DNA from: Paludibacter sp.
Lineage (GTDB): Bacteria; Bacteroidota; Bacteroidia; Bacteroidales; Paludibacteraceae
NCBI GenBank assembly: GCA_028692715.1
Contig: JAQUWU010000012.1
Span: 1-64,000, forward strand
DNA length: 64,000 bases
Direction: 5' to 3'
Part shown: positions 44,281 through 53,298 of the stretch, in pieces
Position numbering within the stretch: the first letter of the stretch is position 1
Layout of the letters: each line of letters opens with the position of its first letter
The notes under the pieces: model-generated
Databases searched by the model: none
What the model was told of the DNA's origin: nothing
What the model saw: only the letters and a program-made list of their open reading frames with translations
Position numbers and translations under genes: made by a program

Positions 44281-46386
44281 ATGCAGGATTTACTGACGAA
44301 AACAGTTGACTTAAAGAATGGCCAACCGAAAGAAAAAAGAGCTGAAATTCTTGATTATTTTTTAAAAACATGGGCTATAGATGAAAAACTCTATACTCAA
44401 TTAAAATCAGATGATATTTTTTATCATCGTGGTGATCCATTGCGTCATGTTTTGATTTTTTATCTGGGACATACCGCTGTGTTTTTTATCAACAAACTTA
44501 TGCTCGCAAAAATTATTGACAACCGCATAAACCCCGATTTCGAGTCAATTTTTGCTATTGGCGTCGACGAAATGAGTTGGGACGATTTGAACGAGAAGCA
44601 CTATAACTGGCCCTCGGTATCTGAAGTACGAGAATATCGCGATAAAGCAAAAAAAATAATTATTGACGTTATTCAAAACGAGAAGCTCTCATTACCAATA
44701 AAATGGGAAGATCCATTCTGGATTATCCTTATGGGCATTGAACATGAACGCATTCATTTGGAAACATCTTCTGTTTTAATCAGACAGTTACCTTTGGATG
44801 AAGTAGTAGCAGGTAAATTTGGCGAAATTTGTAAAGAGACAGGTGAAGCACCCAAAAACGAAATGCTGACTGTGCCCGGAAAAAAAATGGAACTGGGTAA
44901 AAATGCCGATCACCATTTTTATGGCTGGGACAACGAATATGGTCATTATACAGAAGATCTGAAAGATTTCAAGGCGTCAAAATATTTGATTTCAAACAAA
45001 GAATTTCTTTCTTTTGTAGAAGAAGGAGGATATAAAACGGAAAAATACTGGACCGAAGAAGGATGGAACTGGTGTTCTTTTAAGCAAGCCCAAATGCCAC
45101 TCTTTTGGAGAAAAAATGGGATTGAATATAGTTTAAGACTTGTTGCTGAAGAAATTCCAATGCCCTGGAACTGGCCAGTTGAAATAAATTACCTCGAGGC
45201 AAAAGCGTATTGTAATTGGAAAACGAAAAAAGATGGAAGAACTTACCGCTTACCAACCGAAGCTGAATGGATTCGACTGGCAGAATATTGTAATGTACCC
45301 GATGTTGATAAATGGGAAACTGCTCCCGGCAATATAAATTTAGAAAAATTCGCCTCACCATGCCCTGTTAATATTTTTAAAAGCGGAGATTTTTATGATG
45401 TAGTGGGCAATGTATGGCAATGGACTGAAACGCCAATTACAGGATATGCAGGTTTTAAAGTGCATCCATTGTATGATGATTTTACTACACCAACTTTTGA
45501 CGGAAAACACAATTTAATAAAGGGTGGATCGTGGATTTCGACCGGAAACGAAGCAACTTTACATGCCCGTTACGCATTTCGCCGGCATTTTTACCAACAT
45601 GCAGGATTCAGAGTTGTAGAATCGGAGATACCGCTTGTCATTCATAACGATGAATACGAAACCGATGAGGAAGTAGCCATCTCCTGCGAAAATATGTGGG
45701 GAGATAATTATTCTGAATCATCAAATTATTCAAAACAAATTGCTGATTTAGTATTACAAACGGTTAAAGGTTCAACGATTCGGAATGTTCTTGATTTGAA
45801 TGCTGATACAGGAAGACTGGCATTTGAACTGGCTCCGCATTTCGAAAAAATTACAGCCATAGACTTCTCAGCTCGTTTTATACGTATACCAATTCAATTG
45901 CAGGAAAAGGGTTTTATCCGTTATATAGCAAAAGATGAGGGAGAATTGGTGTTATATCGCGATGTGGTTTTATCAGATTTTAGTCTTGGAGCAAATAACG
46001 AAAATATCCTTTTTATGCAGGATAATGCAAACAACCTTAAACCTAACTACAGCAACTACGACCTGATTATTGCTCCGAATTTACTGGAAGAGCTCACCTG
46101 TCCGATATTATTCTTACAAAACATCCATGAAAGACTGAATGAGAAGGGATATTTGATACTAATTTCCACTTACGATTGGGAAACAAACAACATTAAACCC
46201 GAACATTGGCCGGGAGGTTTCAAAAAAGATGGTGAACCTGTAACCTCATTTGAAGGGATAAAATCAATTCTGAGCGAGGAATTCAAATTGCTAAATGAAC
46301 CTGAAAATCTCACACTAAATATTCGAAAATCTTCCAGAATAACAGAACAGCGATTATCTGAAGTGAGTGTATGGAGAAAAAAGTAA
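44281..46386 (+). CDS. ovoA: Ovothiol biosynthesis enzyme OvoA (5-histidylcysteine sulfoxide synthase / N-methyltransferase)
   Basis: 701 residues, the normal OvoA length. It has an N-terminal DinB-like domain with the iron-binding HX3HXE motif (H155, H159, E161 in IEHERIHLETS) and a central FGE-sulfatase/EgtB-like domain (about 200-460; YRLPTEAEWIRLAEY, NVWQWTET, GGSWISTGNEATL, FRRHFYQHAGFRVV). The C-terminal SAM methyltransferase (about 480-700; VLDLNADTGRLAFEL, ITAIDFSARFI, DLIIAPNLLEEL) separates OvoA from EgtB. It joins Cys and His oxidatively and later N-methylates the ovothiol precursor. A PLP lyase (OvoB) is needed and is not visible in the window. Confidence 0.9.
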   Translation: MQDLLTKTVDLKNGQPKEKRAEILDYFLKTWAIDEKLYTQLKSDDIFYHRGDPLRHVLIFYLGHTAVFFINKLMLAKIIDNRINPDFESIFAIGVDEMSWDDLNEKHYNWPSVSEVREYRDKAKKIIIDVIQNEKLSLPIKWEDPFWIILMGIEHERIHLETSSVLIRQLPLDEVVAGKFGEICKETGEAPKNEMLTVPGKKMELGKNADHHFYGWDNEYGHYTEDLKDFKASKYLISNKEFLSFVEEGGYKTEKYWTEEGWNWCSFKQAQMPLFWRKNGIEYSLRLVAEEIPMPWNWPVEINYLEAKAYCNWKTKKDGRTYRLPTEAEWIRLAEYCNVPDVDKWETAPGNINLEKFASPCPVNIFKSGDFYDVVGNVWQWTETPITGYAGFKVHPLYDDFTTPTFDGKHNLIKGGSWISTGNEATLHARYAFRRHFYQHAGFRVVESEIPLVIHNDEYETDEEVAISCENMWGDNYSESSNYSKQIADLVLQTVKGSTIRNVLDLNADTGRLAFELAPHFEKITAIDFSARFIRIPIQLQEKGFIRYIAKDEGELVLYRDVVLSDFSLGANNENILFMQDNANNLKPNYSNYDLIIAPNLLEELTCPILFLQNIHERLNEKGYLILISTYDWETNNIKPEHWPGGFKKDGEPVTSFEGIKSILSEEFKLLNEPENLTLNIRKSSRITEQRLSEVSVWRKK

Positions 46387-46460
46387 AACTCATTGTTATA
46401 TATACATCTAATTGATAATAACGAACTTCCTTTATTTTACAAAACAAACTGTTTTTTTTG

Positions 46461-46468
46461 TAATTTTG
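46461..46468 (+). promoter_or_regulatory. -7 box of the SNF2 helicase gene
   Basis: TAATTTTG, 34 nt before the ATG at 46503. The -33 element is weak. Confidence 0.45.
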
Positions 46469-46502
46469 CAACTTTGTAAAATCAATTTCAATTAAGCAAA
46501 TA

Positions 46503-49500
46503 ATGGCAATTCAATTCGGTAAAACTTGGTGGGGCGAACATTGGTTACGCTCGTTGGAAAATGTAGATTATGACAACCGCTTACCTCGTGGGGCTTCGTA
46601 TGCCCGAAATGGGTATGTAAAAGAGGTGAAAATCAAAGAAAACATGATTAACGCCAAAGTAGCCGGGAGTAGACCTTCGCCGTACAAAGTCAATTTGATT
46701 GTTCCACCTTTTTTTGAGGACCAAGTTGAACAATTGATGACTAAGATAATTGAACGTCCTGCTTTGATTTCCAAGTTACTCAATCGCGATTTAGACCCCG
46801 AAATTCTAACAATAGCCGAAGAAGTAGGACTTAAAGTTTTTCCAAAACAATGGACAGATTTTAAGATGCAATGTTCGTGTCCCGACTGGGCAGTACCTTG
46901 CAAACATTTGGCAGCAGTAATTTACATGGTCAGCCGCGAAATTGATAACAATCCCTTCCTCGTATTTGAAATTCACAAGGTAAATCTACTTGATGAATTG
47001 AAAAAACGGGGAATTTTTATTGCCGATCAGAAAAAAACTGAGATTCCTTTACTTCGCAATTTGCTGAAAACAAACAAAGTAATTAATATTAATTACGATT
47101 CTGAAAGAGTTTACGACAGGATCAATTTTTCCCAAATACAAAATCTTTCGGAAGCACTGGTGCAATTGTTACCCGATTCACCCCCATTTTATCCGGGTGC
47201 AAATTTTCGAGAAAAATACGCTTCGCAATTTCTTCGTAATACCAAAGAAGCCAAACGAGTTTTAGCAAAAAAGCTGGATTTTGATGTTGTTTTTCCTTTG
47301 CCAAGCAAAACGACCGAAATCAATCATCACACAACTCTTTCAATTTTAGTCGACAGTAATAATATCACACTAATCAGCGGTGAAAATCACAAATTAAAAA
47401 GGTTGGAACAACTTATTCCTGCTGTTTTCAAACTTAATCCCGATAGGTTGCTCGATTACCAACCTTCAGTAGCCGCTTTTCATAAAATTCTGCTGGCTTC
47501 ACTGCATTTATTGGCAAATGGCATGGTTATTCCACAAATTGTGCAGCTTGAGAACAAGGAATTTATTATTCGTTGGTTGCCAGCCCTTATTGATAATCAA
47601 GTGCGTTTATTAATAGCCAAACTAACTGAAATACTACCTCACGATTTACTCCTGACAACGAAAATTATCCGTAAAGCGGAGCAACAATTACCAATTGAAA
47701 ATCAAACCGTTGAATTACTTTCATTAGTGATTACCCAGTTTGTTTCTCGTCTTTCTAAACAAACTTTTGGCGATTTGTATGAAGATCTGTTCTTCAAAAA
47801 CAAAGCCTATTCTTTCAATAGTGTAGGTGAAAATGCATTAAGTGGAGGCATAAAAGTATGGCTCGACCGTTATCACCTTACAAACGAAATCTATAAACCG
47901 ATAATTACTGTTACCGATCTTGATAATGAACAATTTGATGTATCAATTAGCATTGAAGATACTTCAGATACAAATCAGATTCCGCTTTCATTATCTAAAA
48001 TACTGAAGGAAAAGCAATTTGAAAAGCAGCGTTACAAAATTTTGCAAACCTTATCTTTATTGTCACCTTTTATTCGTGGGTTAGATACACACATCAACCT
48101 TGCTGCAAACCAACCGATACTTTACGACAGCAATGAATTTGCACCCTTCTTGATGGAAATTCTCCCGGCAATTCGGTTGCTGGATATAAAAATCATGCTA
48201 CCAAAGTCGTTGCAAGAATTACTTCGACCTAAAGCTTCGTTGAAATTAACAAAAAATTCCGATTCACAAGGATTTATCAGATTAGAACATTTACTTTCGT
48301 TTAACTGGCAGGTGGCCATTGGCGATACGCTTATGTCGCCTAAAGAATTTGATAAAATGATGAAAAATGCCTCACGTTTATTCAAATTCAAGGAGAATTA
48401 TATCTACGTTAGCGATGCGGAAATTGAGAAACTACATAAATTTTTCAGCGAAGAGAAACCGCTGAATTCTTATCAGTTACTTCAAACGGCTTTGTCGGAA
48501 GAATATGAAGGAGCACCAATTTTAATGACTGACGAAGTGCAGGAATTGATTCGTGAACTGACTTCCAAAGAAGACATAGCTCTACCCCAAGGACTAAATG
48601 CTCAACTTCGCCCCTACCAACAACGCGGTTATTCATGGATGTATCGCAACAGTCGCATTGGCTTTGGAAGCATTTTGGCCGACGATATGGGTTTGGGAAA
48701 AACATTACAAGTGATTTCTATTTTATTGAAATTCAAAGAAGAAAAGGCAATTGACGATAAACATAAAGCTTTGATTATTGTCCCCACAGGTTTATTGACT
48801 AACTGGCAAGCTGAAATAGAAAAGTTTGCGCCTTCAATTTCATCACATATTTTTCATGGTCAAAGTCGTGATTATAAACTGTTCGATGCCGATGTAATGC
48901 TTACAACCTATGGCGTATTGCGCAGCGATGCCGAATTGCTCAAAAAACAAAAATGGCAGGTGATGATTATTGACGAAGCTCAAAATATAAAAAATCACGA
49001 TACTGTTCAATCAAAAGCAGTGAAAAGTATACCTGCCAATATTCGCATTGCCATGAGTGGAACACCGGTAGAAAACCGTTTGACAGAATTTTGGTCCATC
49101 ATGGATTTTGCCAACAAAGGTTATTTGGGGACCGTAAAATCGTTTAAAACGGACTATGCTGAGCCAATACAGGTGTTTAATGATGAGCAAATTGTAGCAA
49201 AATTTCGAAAAATAACTTCACCATTCATGATGCGCCGTATGAAGTCGGATAAAAGCATTATTTCCGATTTACCGGATAAAGTGGAACAAAATCAATTTGC
49301 ATTGCTCACCAAACAACAAGCTGCATTATACGAAAAAACCATGCAAGTTGCAATGGCAGAAATCGAAGGCTTTTCCGATGATCAATCGCTATTTAAACGA
49401 CAAGGTTTAGTATTACAAATGATACTGGCACTGAAACAAATCTGCAATCATCCAACCAATTTTCTCAAAAACGGTCAATTCGACCCCTTGCTTTCTGGAA

Positions 49501-50009
49501 AGATAGAATTGCTTTTCGAACTACTCGACAGCATTATAGAAAGTGGCGAGAAAGTATTGATTTTCACACAATTTCGCGAAATGGGAGTTTTGCTTGAACG
49601 ATTTATCTCTGAACGTTTTGGAGAAAAACCCATGTTTTATCACGGTGGCAGCAGCATGAATCAGCGAAATGAAATGGTGGATCGTTTCCAGAACAATCGT
49701 GCCGATAAAATTTTCATTTTATCGCTCAAAGCAGCCGGAACGGGGCTGAACCTAACTGCTGCCTCACATGTCATACATTACGATTTATGGTGGAATCCTG
49801 CTGTAGAGAATCAGGCAACAGACCGGGCTTATCGTATTGGTCAAAAGAAAAACGTGATGGTACACCGCATGATTACAAAGAATACTTTTGAAGAACGAAT
49901 TGACGAAATGATTCAGAAAAAGAAACATCTAGCTGATATGACGGTTGCCACTGGTGAAAATTGGATTGGAAAACTTAGCAATAAAGAATTACGAGAAATT
50001 TTTAGTTAA
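46503..50009 (+). CDS. SWIM zinc-finger SNF2-family helicase
   Basis: 1168 residues. A SWIM zinc finger (C124, C126, C133, H135 in CSCPDWAVPCKHL) is followed by a long linker domain. The SNF2/RapA-type ATPase begins at about residue 710, with Walker A DDMGLGKTLQ (about 727), the DEAQ box IIDEAQNIK (about 823) and SGTPVENRL. The C-terminal helicase domain carries LIFTQFREMGVLLER, FILSLKAAGTGLNLTAA and motif VI QATDRAYRIGQ. These are DNA-dependent translocases thought to remodel protein-DNA or RNA polymerase complexes; the function is not established. The UPF0158 gene follows after 16 nt. Confidence 0.9.
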   Translation: MAIQFGKTWWGEHWLRSLENVDYDNRLPRGASYARNGYVKEVKIKENMINAKVAGSRPSPYKVNLIVPPFFEDQVEQLMTKIIERPALISKLLNRDLDPEILTIAEEVGLKVFPKQWTDFKMQCSCPDWAVPCKHLAAVIYMVSREIDNNPFLVFEIHKVNLLDELKKRGIFIADQKKTEIPLLRNLLKTNKVININYDSERVYDRINFSQIQNLSEALVQLLPDSPPFYPGANFREKYASQFLRNTKEAKRVLAKKLDFDVVFPLPSKTTEINHHTTLSILVDSNNITLISGENHKLKRLEQLIPAVFKLNPDRLLDYQPSVAAFHKILLASLHLLANGMVIPQIVQLENKEFIIRWLPALIDNQVRLLIAKLTEILPHDLLLTTKIIRKAEQQLPIENQTVELLSLVITQFVSRLSKQTFGDLYEDLFFKNKAYSFNSVGENALSGGIKVWLDRYHLTNEIYKPIITVTDLDNEQFDVSISIEDTSDTNQIPLSLSKILKEKQFEKQRYKILQTLSLLSPFIRGLDTHINLAANQPILYDSNEFAPFLMEILPAIRLLDIKIMLPKSLQELLRPKASLKLTKNSDSQGFIRLEHLLSFNWQVAIGDTLMSPKEFDKMMKNASRLFKFKENYIYVSDAEIEKLHKFFSEEKPLNSYQLLQTALSEEYEGAPILMTDEVQELIRELTSKEDIALPQGLNAQLRPYQQRGYSWMYRNSRIGFGSILADDMGLGKTLQVISILLKFKEEKAIDDKHKALIIVPTGLLTNWQAEIEKFAPSISSHIFHGQSRDYKLFDADVMLTTYGVLRSDAELLKKQKWQVMIIDEAQNIKNHDTVQSKAVKSIPANIRIAMSGTPVENRLTEFWSIMDFANKGYLGTVKSFKTDYAEPIQVFNDEQIVAKFRKITSPFMMRRMKSDKSIISDLPDKVEQNQFALLTKQQAALYEKTMQVAMAEIEGFSDDQSLFKRQGLVLQMILALKQICNHPTNFLKNGQFDPLLSGKIELLFELLDSIIESGEKVLIFTQFREMGVLLERFISERFGEKPMFYHGGSSMNQRNEMVDRFQNNRADKIFILSLKAAGTGLNLTAASHVIHYDLWWNPAVENQATDRAYRIGQKKNVMVHRMITKNTFEERIDEMIQKKKHLADMTVATGENWIGKLSNKELREIFS

Positions 50010-50025
50010 TCAAAATTTATTTATT

Positions 50026-50595
50026 ATGAACTCACAACAACTATTAGACGAAATACTCGGTATACTTCGCACAGTGAAAGATGATAAAGCAAAATTGCAA
50101 AAGATACGAGAATTTATGCAAAATGAAATTTTGATTGAAATTGAGGATGACAAAATTGAGATTCCGGCAAAGTTTCTATCGGTCATAAAAACCATTGTCG
50201 GAAATATTTATGCAGGGCTTATCTGTTATCTAAACACAGATACACTTGAAATTGAAGACATCCCTCAAAAGTTTGCAAATGACTATGATGAAATGGAAAA
50301 AGAAACTGGAATTTCAGTTAATGAATTAGAATTAAAACATTTTGATTGGGAAAACTGCATTGAATTTCTTCCGCTCGAATCACGGGAATCTTTCAGAATA
50401 ATGGAAGATTTCACTATGCAACTCAAAGATACAACTTTTAAAAATAAATTGATTAACGTACTCAACAACAGGAAACCATTTGCAAATTTCAACCGGATTA
50501 TCCACAATTCAGATTTTCGACAAGAATGGTTTGACTTTAAAACGAATCAACTTCATAAACATGTGAGATTCATTATTAGCGATTTTATTGACTGA
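50026..50595 (+). CDS. UPF0158 family protein
   Basis: 189 residues from ATG 50026; the frame runs further upstream inside the SNF2 gene but the ATG has the better spacing (16 nt after the helicase stop). It is acidic and helical, and the C-terminal signature FNRIIHNSDFRQEWFDFKTNQL matches UPF0158 (PF03682), a family of unknown function. It is likely co-transcribed with the SNF2 helicase. Confidence 0.75.
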   Translation: MNSQQLLDEILGILRTVKDDKAKLQKIREFMQNEILIEIEDDKIEIPAKFLSVIKTIVGNIYAGLICYLNTDTLEIEDIPQKFANDYDEMEKETGISVNELELKHFDWENCIEFLPLESRESFRIMEDFTMQLKDTTFKNKLINVLNNRKPFANFNRIIHNSDFRQEWFDFKTNQLHKHVRFIISDFID

Positions 50596-50668
50596 TTAAT
50601 AATTGTCTTAATTATCAGTACAATCAGACCTACTCCATATTTAACTTTTCATTCTTAATATTCTACTT

Positions 50669-50869
50669 TTATAATTTTATAATTTTGTACATTAAAGTAT
50701 TTTGATGAATAAGCGATTTTTGATGAGCAAAGAAAATTGTGCCGTTAACAGGTGAAAAAATCTCACGAAGAACTCCACCAGTAAACGGATCAAGAATTTT
50801 TGCCAGTAAATATGCGAAGACCGTTATGAATTTGTTGTTAAGTTGAACATAAATTTCTACATTTGCATT
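50669..50869 (-). pseudogene. Relic of an AstE/AspA-type deacylase (C-terminal fragment)
   Basis: The minus strand is open for 66 codons ending at TAA 50669-50671. It encodes a stretch reading AKILDPFTGGVLREIFSPVN then GTIFFAHQKSLIHQNTLMY, which resembles the C-terminal beta-barrel of succinylglutamate desuccinylase/aspartoacylase proteins. There is no upstream start or catalytic domain: the frame stops at a TAG just upstream. The rpiB promoter is embedded in it. Identification is by eye only. Confidence 0.4.
50835..50865 (+). promoter_or_regulatory. Promoter of rpiB
   Basis: TTG at 50835-50837, a 20-nt spacer and TACATTTG at 50858-50865, 23 nt before the ATG at 50889. Confidence 0.55.
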
Positions 50870-50888
50870 CTATAAAAAACTAGAACAT

Positions 50889-51338
50889 ATGAATCCATTC
50901 AAGAACCTGCGAATTGCAATTTGCAGTGACCATGCCGGTTACGATTTAAAAAACAAAATCATGGAATACATTAATGGAGAGGGTGTATTGGAATTAAAAG
51001 ATTTCGGAGCTTTTTCGTCCGAAAGTTGTGATTATCCTGATTTTGCTCACCCAATGGCAACAGCCGTTGAAAATGGCAAATTCGATTTTGGTATCTCCAT
51101 TTGCGGAAGTGGTAACGGAATAAGCATGACTGTAAACAAACATCAGGGAATACGTGCTGCACTTTGCTGGAACGCTGAAATTGCTGCTTTGGCTCGTCGT
51201 CATAACGATGCAAATGTTCTTTCATTACCTGCCCGTTTTGTCACAGAAGCGGAAGCTTTGAACATTGTAGACACTTTTTTTATGAGTAGTTTTGAAGGTG
51301 GCAGACATAAAACAAGAATTGATAAAATTCCCTGTTAG
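50889..51338 (+). CDS. rpiB: Ribose-5-phosphate isomerase B
   Basis: 149 residues. It interconverts ribose-5-phosphate and ribulose-5-phosphate in the pentose phosphate pathway. Motifs: ICSDHAGYDLKNKI at the N-terminus, YPDFAHPMA, and the catalytic Cys in SICGSGNGISMTVNK; ends in GGRHKTRI. The full length matches the RpiB/LacAB family. Two stem-loops follow. Confidence 0.95.
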   Translation: MNPFKNLRIAICSDHAGYDLKNKIMEYINGEGVLELKDFGAFSSESCDYPDFAHPMATAVENGKFDFGISICGSGNGISMTVNKHQGIRAALCWNAEIAALARRHNDANVLSLPARFVTEAEALNIVDTFFMSSFEGGRHKTRIDKIPC

Positions 51339-51344
51339 AAAAAC

Positions 51345-51370
51345 AACAAAGAGTGTGTAACACCTTTGTT
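51345..51370 (+). terminator. First hairpin after rpiB
   Basis: AACAAAG pairs with CTTTGTT around GTGT/ACAC; it is 6 nt after the rpiB stop and followed by CGTTTTTA. Confidence 0.5.
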
Positions 51371-51394
51371 CGTTTTTAAAATATTTAAATCTAT

Positions 51395-51432
51395 AACTTT
51401 CCCGGGTTAATAAACTCCGGGAAAGTTTTTTC
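51395..51432 (+). terminator. Intrinsic terminator between rpiB and thiL
   Basis: AACTTTCCCGG (51395-51405) pairs with CCGGGAAAGTT (51417-51427) and is followed by TTTTC. It ends just 15 nt before the thiL ATG. I see no thiamine-pyrophosphate riboswitch core, so it is best read as the rpiB terminator. Confidence 0.8.
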
Positions 51433-51446
51433 TAAAAACAAACAAT

Positions 51447-52475
51447 ATGCAACGAACAGAAATATCCAAATACGGTGAATTCGGACTCATCAAACATCTG
51501 ACAGAGAAATTCAACATCCAAAACACATCCACTTTAATTGGTGTTGGTGATGATGCAGCTGTTTTGAATTATGAAAATAAAAAAATATTGGTAACCACCG
51601 ATTTATTGCTCGAAGGGATTCATTTCGATTTGGTGTATGTTCCACTAATGCATCTTGGCTATAAAGCCGCTGTGGTTAATTTTTCCGATATTTATGCTAT
51701 GAACGGACAACCGAAACAAATTACCGTTTCGTTAGGAGTTTCCAAGCGTTTCTCTGTAGAAGATCTGGAACAATTGTATGCCGGAATAGAATTAGCCTGT
51801 AAAAAATATGGCGTTGATTTGATTGGCGGTGACACATCCGCTTCCCTTACCGGACTTACCATTAGCATAACCTGCATTGGTGAAGGCGAAGAAGGAAAAA
51901 TAGTTTATCGTAATGGTGCCGGGCAAACTGATTTAATCTGTGTTAGCGGTGATTTAGGATCAGCCTACATGGGATTACAGTTATTGGAACGGGAGAAAAT
52001 GGTGTTTTCGGGCAACGAAGAGGCACAACCCGATTTTGAAGATAAAGATTACATTTTACAACGCCAGTTGAAACCAGAAGCCAGAAAAGATATTATTGAA
52101 TTATTGGCTCAAAAAGGAATTGTCCCGACTGCAATGATGGATATTTCAGACGGTTTATCGTCTGAATTAATGCATATTTGCTCACAAAGCAATACGGGTT
52201 GCCGTATTTATGAAGATAAAATTCCGATTCAATACCAAGCGGTGGTTATGGCCGAAGAACTAAACATGAACATTGTAACCGCCGCACTGAATGGTGGTGA
52301 AGATTATGAATTACTTTTTACGGCTTCGTTGGAGGACTATGATAAAATTGTAGCGCTCGAAGGTGTTGGAATTGTGGGGCACATGACAAAACCTGAATTG
52401 GGATTACTGCTTGTTGGTCGTGAAGGCGAAGAAATTGAATTGCAGGCGCAAGGTTGGAATTCGTTGAACGATTAG
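51447..52475 (+). CDS. thiL: Thiamine-monophosphate kinase
   Basis: 342 residues. It phosphorylates thiamine monophosphate to the active cofactor thiamine diphosphate. Features of the AIR-synthase-like ATP-binding fold are visible: LIGVGDDAAVL, VTTDLLLEGIHFD, DLIGGDTSASLTGLTISITCIG and ALNGGEDYELLF. It probably has its own promoter in the gap after the rpiB terminator, although I cannot place one. No other thi gene is nearby. Confidence 0.95.
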   Translation: MQRTEISKYGEFGLIKHLTEKFNIQNTSTLIGVGDDAAVLNYENKKILVTTDLLLEGIHFDLVYVPLMHLGYKAAVVNFSDIYAMNGQPKQITVSLGVSKRFSVEDLEQLYAGIELACKKYGVDLIGGDTSASLTGLTISITCIGEGEEGKIVYRNGAGQTDLICVSGDLGSAYMGLQLLEREKMVFSGNEEAQPDFEDKDYILQRQLKPEARKDIIELLAQKGIVPTAMMDISDGLSSELMHICSQSNTGCRIYEDKIPIQYQAVVMAEELNMNIVTAALNGGEDYELLFTASLEDYDKIVALEGVGIVGHMTKPELGLLLVGREGEEIELQAQGWNSLND

Positions 52476-52524
52476 AGCCCGGAAATCAAATCAAAAAAAG
52501 TTGGTGGAATTATTCCACGCTATA

Positions 52525-52568
52525 AATAACTCATTAAAGTGAATTCTCAGTCGCTTTAATGAGTTATT
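52525..52568 (+). terminator. Terminator-like perfect stem after thiL
   Basis: AATAACTCATTAAAG (52525-52539) pairs perfectly over 15 bp with CTTTAATGAGTTATT (52554-52568). The following T-run is short, so strength is uncertain. Confidence 0.65.
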
Positions 52569-52670
52569 TGTAGGAGAATCAAATATCCACTTAATTGACT
52601 GATAAGCCATAAACACTTTAAATAAAACGTCAAAAACAAAAAATTCGGATTGTTCTATAAGTTTGATGAC

Positions 52671-52702
52671 AAAAAAGCCCTTTTCCAAAAGGAAAAGGGC
52701 TT
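52671..52702 (-). terminator. Intrinsic terminator of tRNA-Glu-rpsT
   Basis: On the minus strand AAGCCCTTTTCC (52691-52702 complement) pairs with GGAAAAGGGCTT, loop TTTT, and is followed by TTTTGTC. It lies 22 nt after the rpsT stop. Confidence 0.85.
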
Positions 52703-52723
52703 CTGTATTTTAGTAAGAAGCGA

Positions 52724-52978
52724 TTAGACTAATTTATTAACGTAAACAGTCAATTTTGATTTCAAATTGCTTGCTTTGTTTTTGTGAATAATGCTACGTT
52801 TAGCTAATTTGTCAAGCATTGCACTGATTTTTGGCAACATTTCAGTTGCAACAGTTTTATCAGTTGTTGCACGCAAATTGCGAACAGCATTACGAGCTGT
52901 TTTTGCATAATAACGATTGTGCAATTTTTTCTTGTCAGCCTGACGTATTCTTTTAATCGATGATTTATGATTTGCCAT
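52724..52978 (-). CDS. rpsT: 30S ribosomal protein S20
   Basis: 84 residues, highly basic and helical. Typical start ([19 protein letters not shown]) and internal Ala/Lys-rich helices ([17 protein letters not shown]). It binds 16S rRNA early in 30S assembly. It is transcribed behind tRNA-Glu, a common arrangement in Bacteroidales. Confidence 0.95.
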   Translation of the reverse strand: MANHKSSIKRIRQADKKKLHNRYYAKTARNAVRNLRATTDKTVATEMLPKISAMLDKLAKRSIIHKNKASNLKSKLTVYVNKLV

Positions 52979-53011
52979 CTCAATCTTTTTTTTTAATTTT
53001 TTAATTTCTTG

Positions 53012-53083
53012 TAGTCCCTAGGGGAGTCGAACCCCTCTTTCCAGGATGAAAACCTGGCGTCCTAACCGATAGACGAAGGGACC
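53012..53083 (-). tRNA. tRNA-Glu (anticodon TTC)
   Basis: 72 nt, complete cloverleaf on the minus strand. The acceptor stem (GGTCCCT / AGGGACT, with a G-U first pair), D stem, anticodon stem CCAGG/CCTGG and T stem AGGGG/CCCCT all form. The anticodon TTC is complementary to plus-strand 53048-53050. CCA is not encoded. The D loop holds GGTTA and the T loop TTCGACT. Confidence 0.95.
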
Positions 53084-53128
53084 AAATGGTCGTTGTTGTT
53101 GTTCAATTGTTCCTCACAATTGCGGGTG

Positions 53129-53159
53129 CAAATATACGGCAGTTTTTTGAATTTACAAA
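53129..53159 (-). promoter_or_regulatory. Promoter of tRNA-Glu-rpsT
   Basis: Minus-strand TTTG (53156-53159), exactly 19-nt spacer, TATATTTG (53129-53136). It is the best -33/-7 match in the window, as expected for a strongly expressed stable RNA; it ends 45 nt upstream of the mature tRNA. Confidence 0.7.
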
Positions 53160-53271
53160 GCCTTTGCTACAAATATTTCAAATATTTTATAAAATGCTAT
53201 TTATCAGTATTTAATGTTTTAAAAGTAAGATAAATATCTATTATTATAGCTTCGTTAAAGAGAATATTTCT

Positions 53272-53279
53272 TATATTTG
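53272..53279 (+). promoter_or_regulatory. -7 box of recO
   Basis: TATATTTG, 19 nt before the recO ATG at 53299. Confidence 0.5.
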
Positions 53280-53298
53280 CCCGTTTTACTTTCAAAAT

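Noticed and set aside
49945-50025. UPF0158 start inside the SNF2 gene
   Set aside because: The extra 27 residues overlap helicase codons; ATG 50026 is well placed after the SNF2 stop.
50971-51225. 84-codon minus-strand frame within rpiB
   Set aside because: Fully opposite to a confident rpiB gene and with no recognisable motif.
51371-51446. Possible thiamine-pyrophosphate riboswitch before thiL
   Set aside because: No conserved core such as CTGAGA is seen; the hairpin is better explained as the rpiB terminator.
52491-52688. 65-codon minus-strand frame between thiL and rpsT
   Set aside because: It overlaps two terminator hairpins and has no family match.
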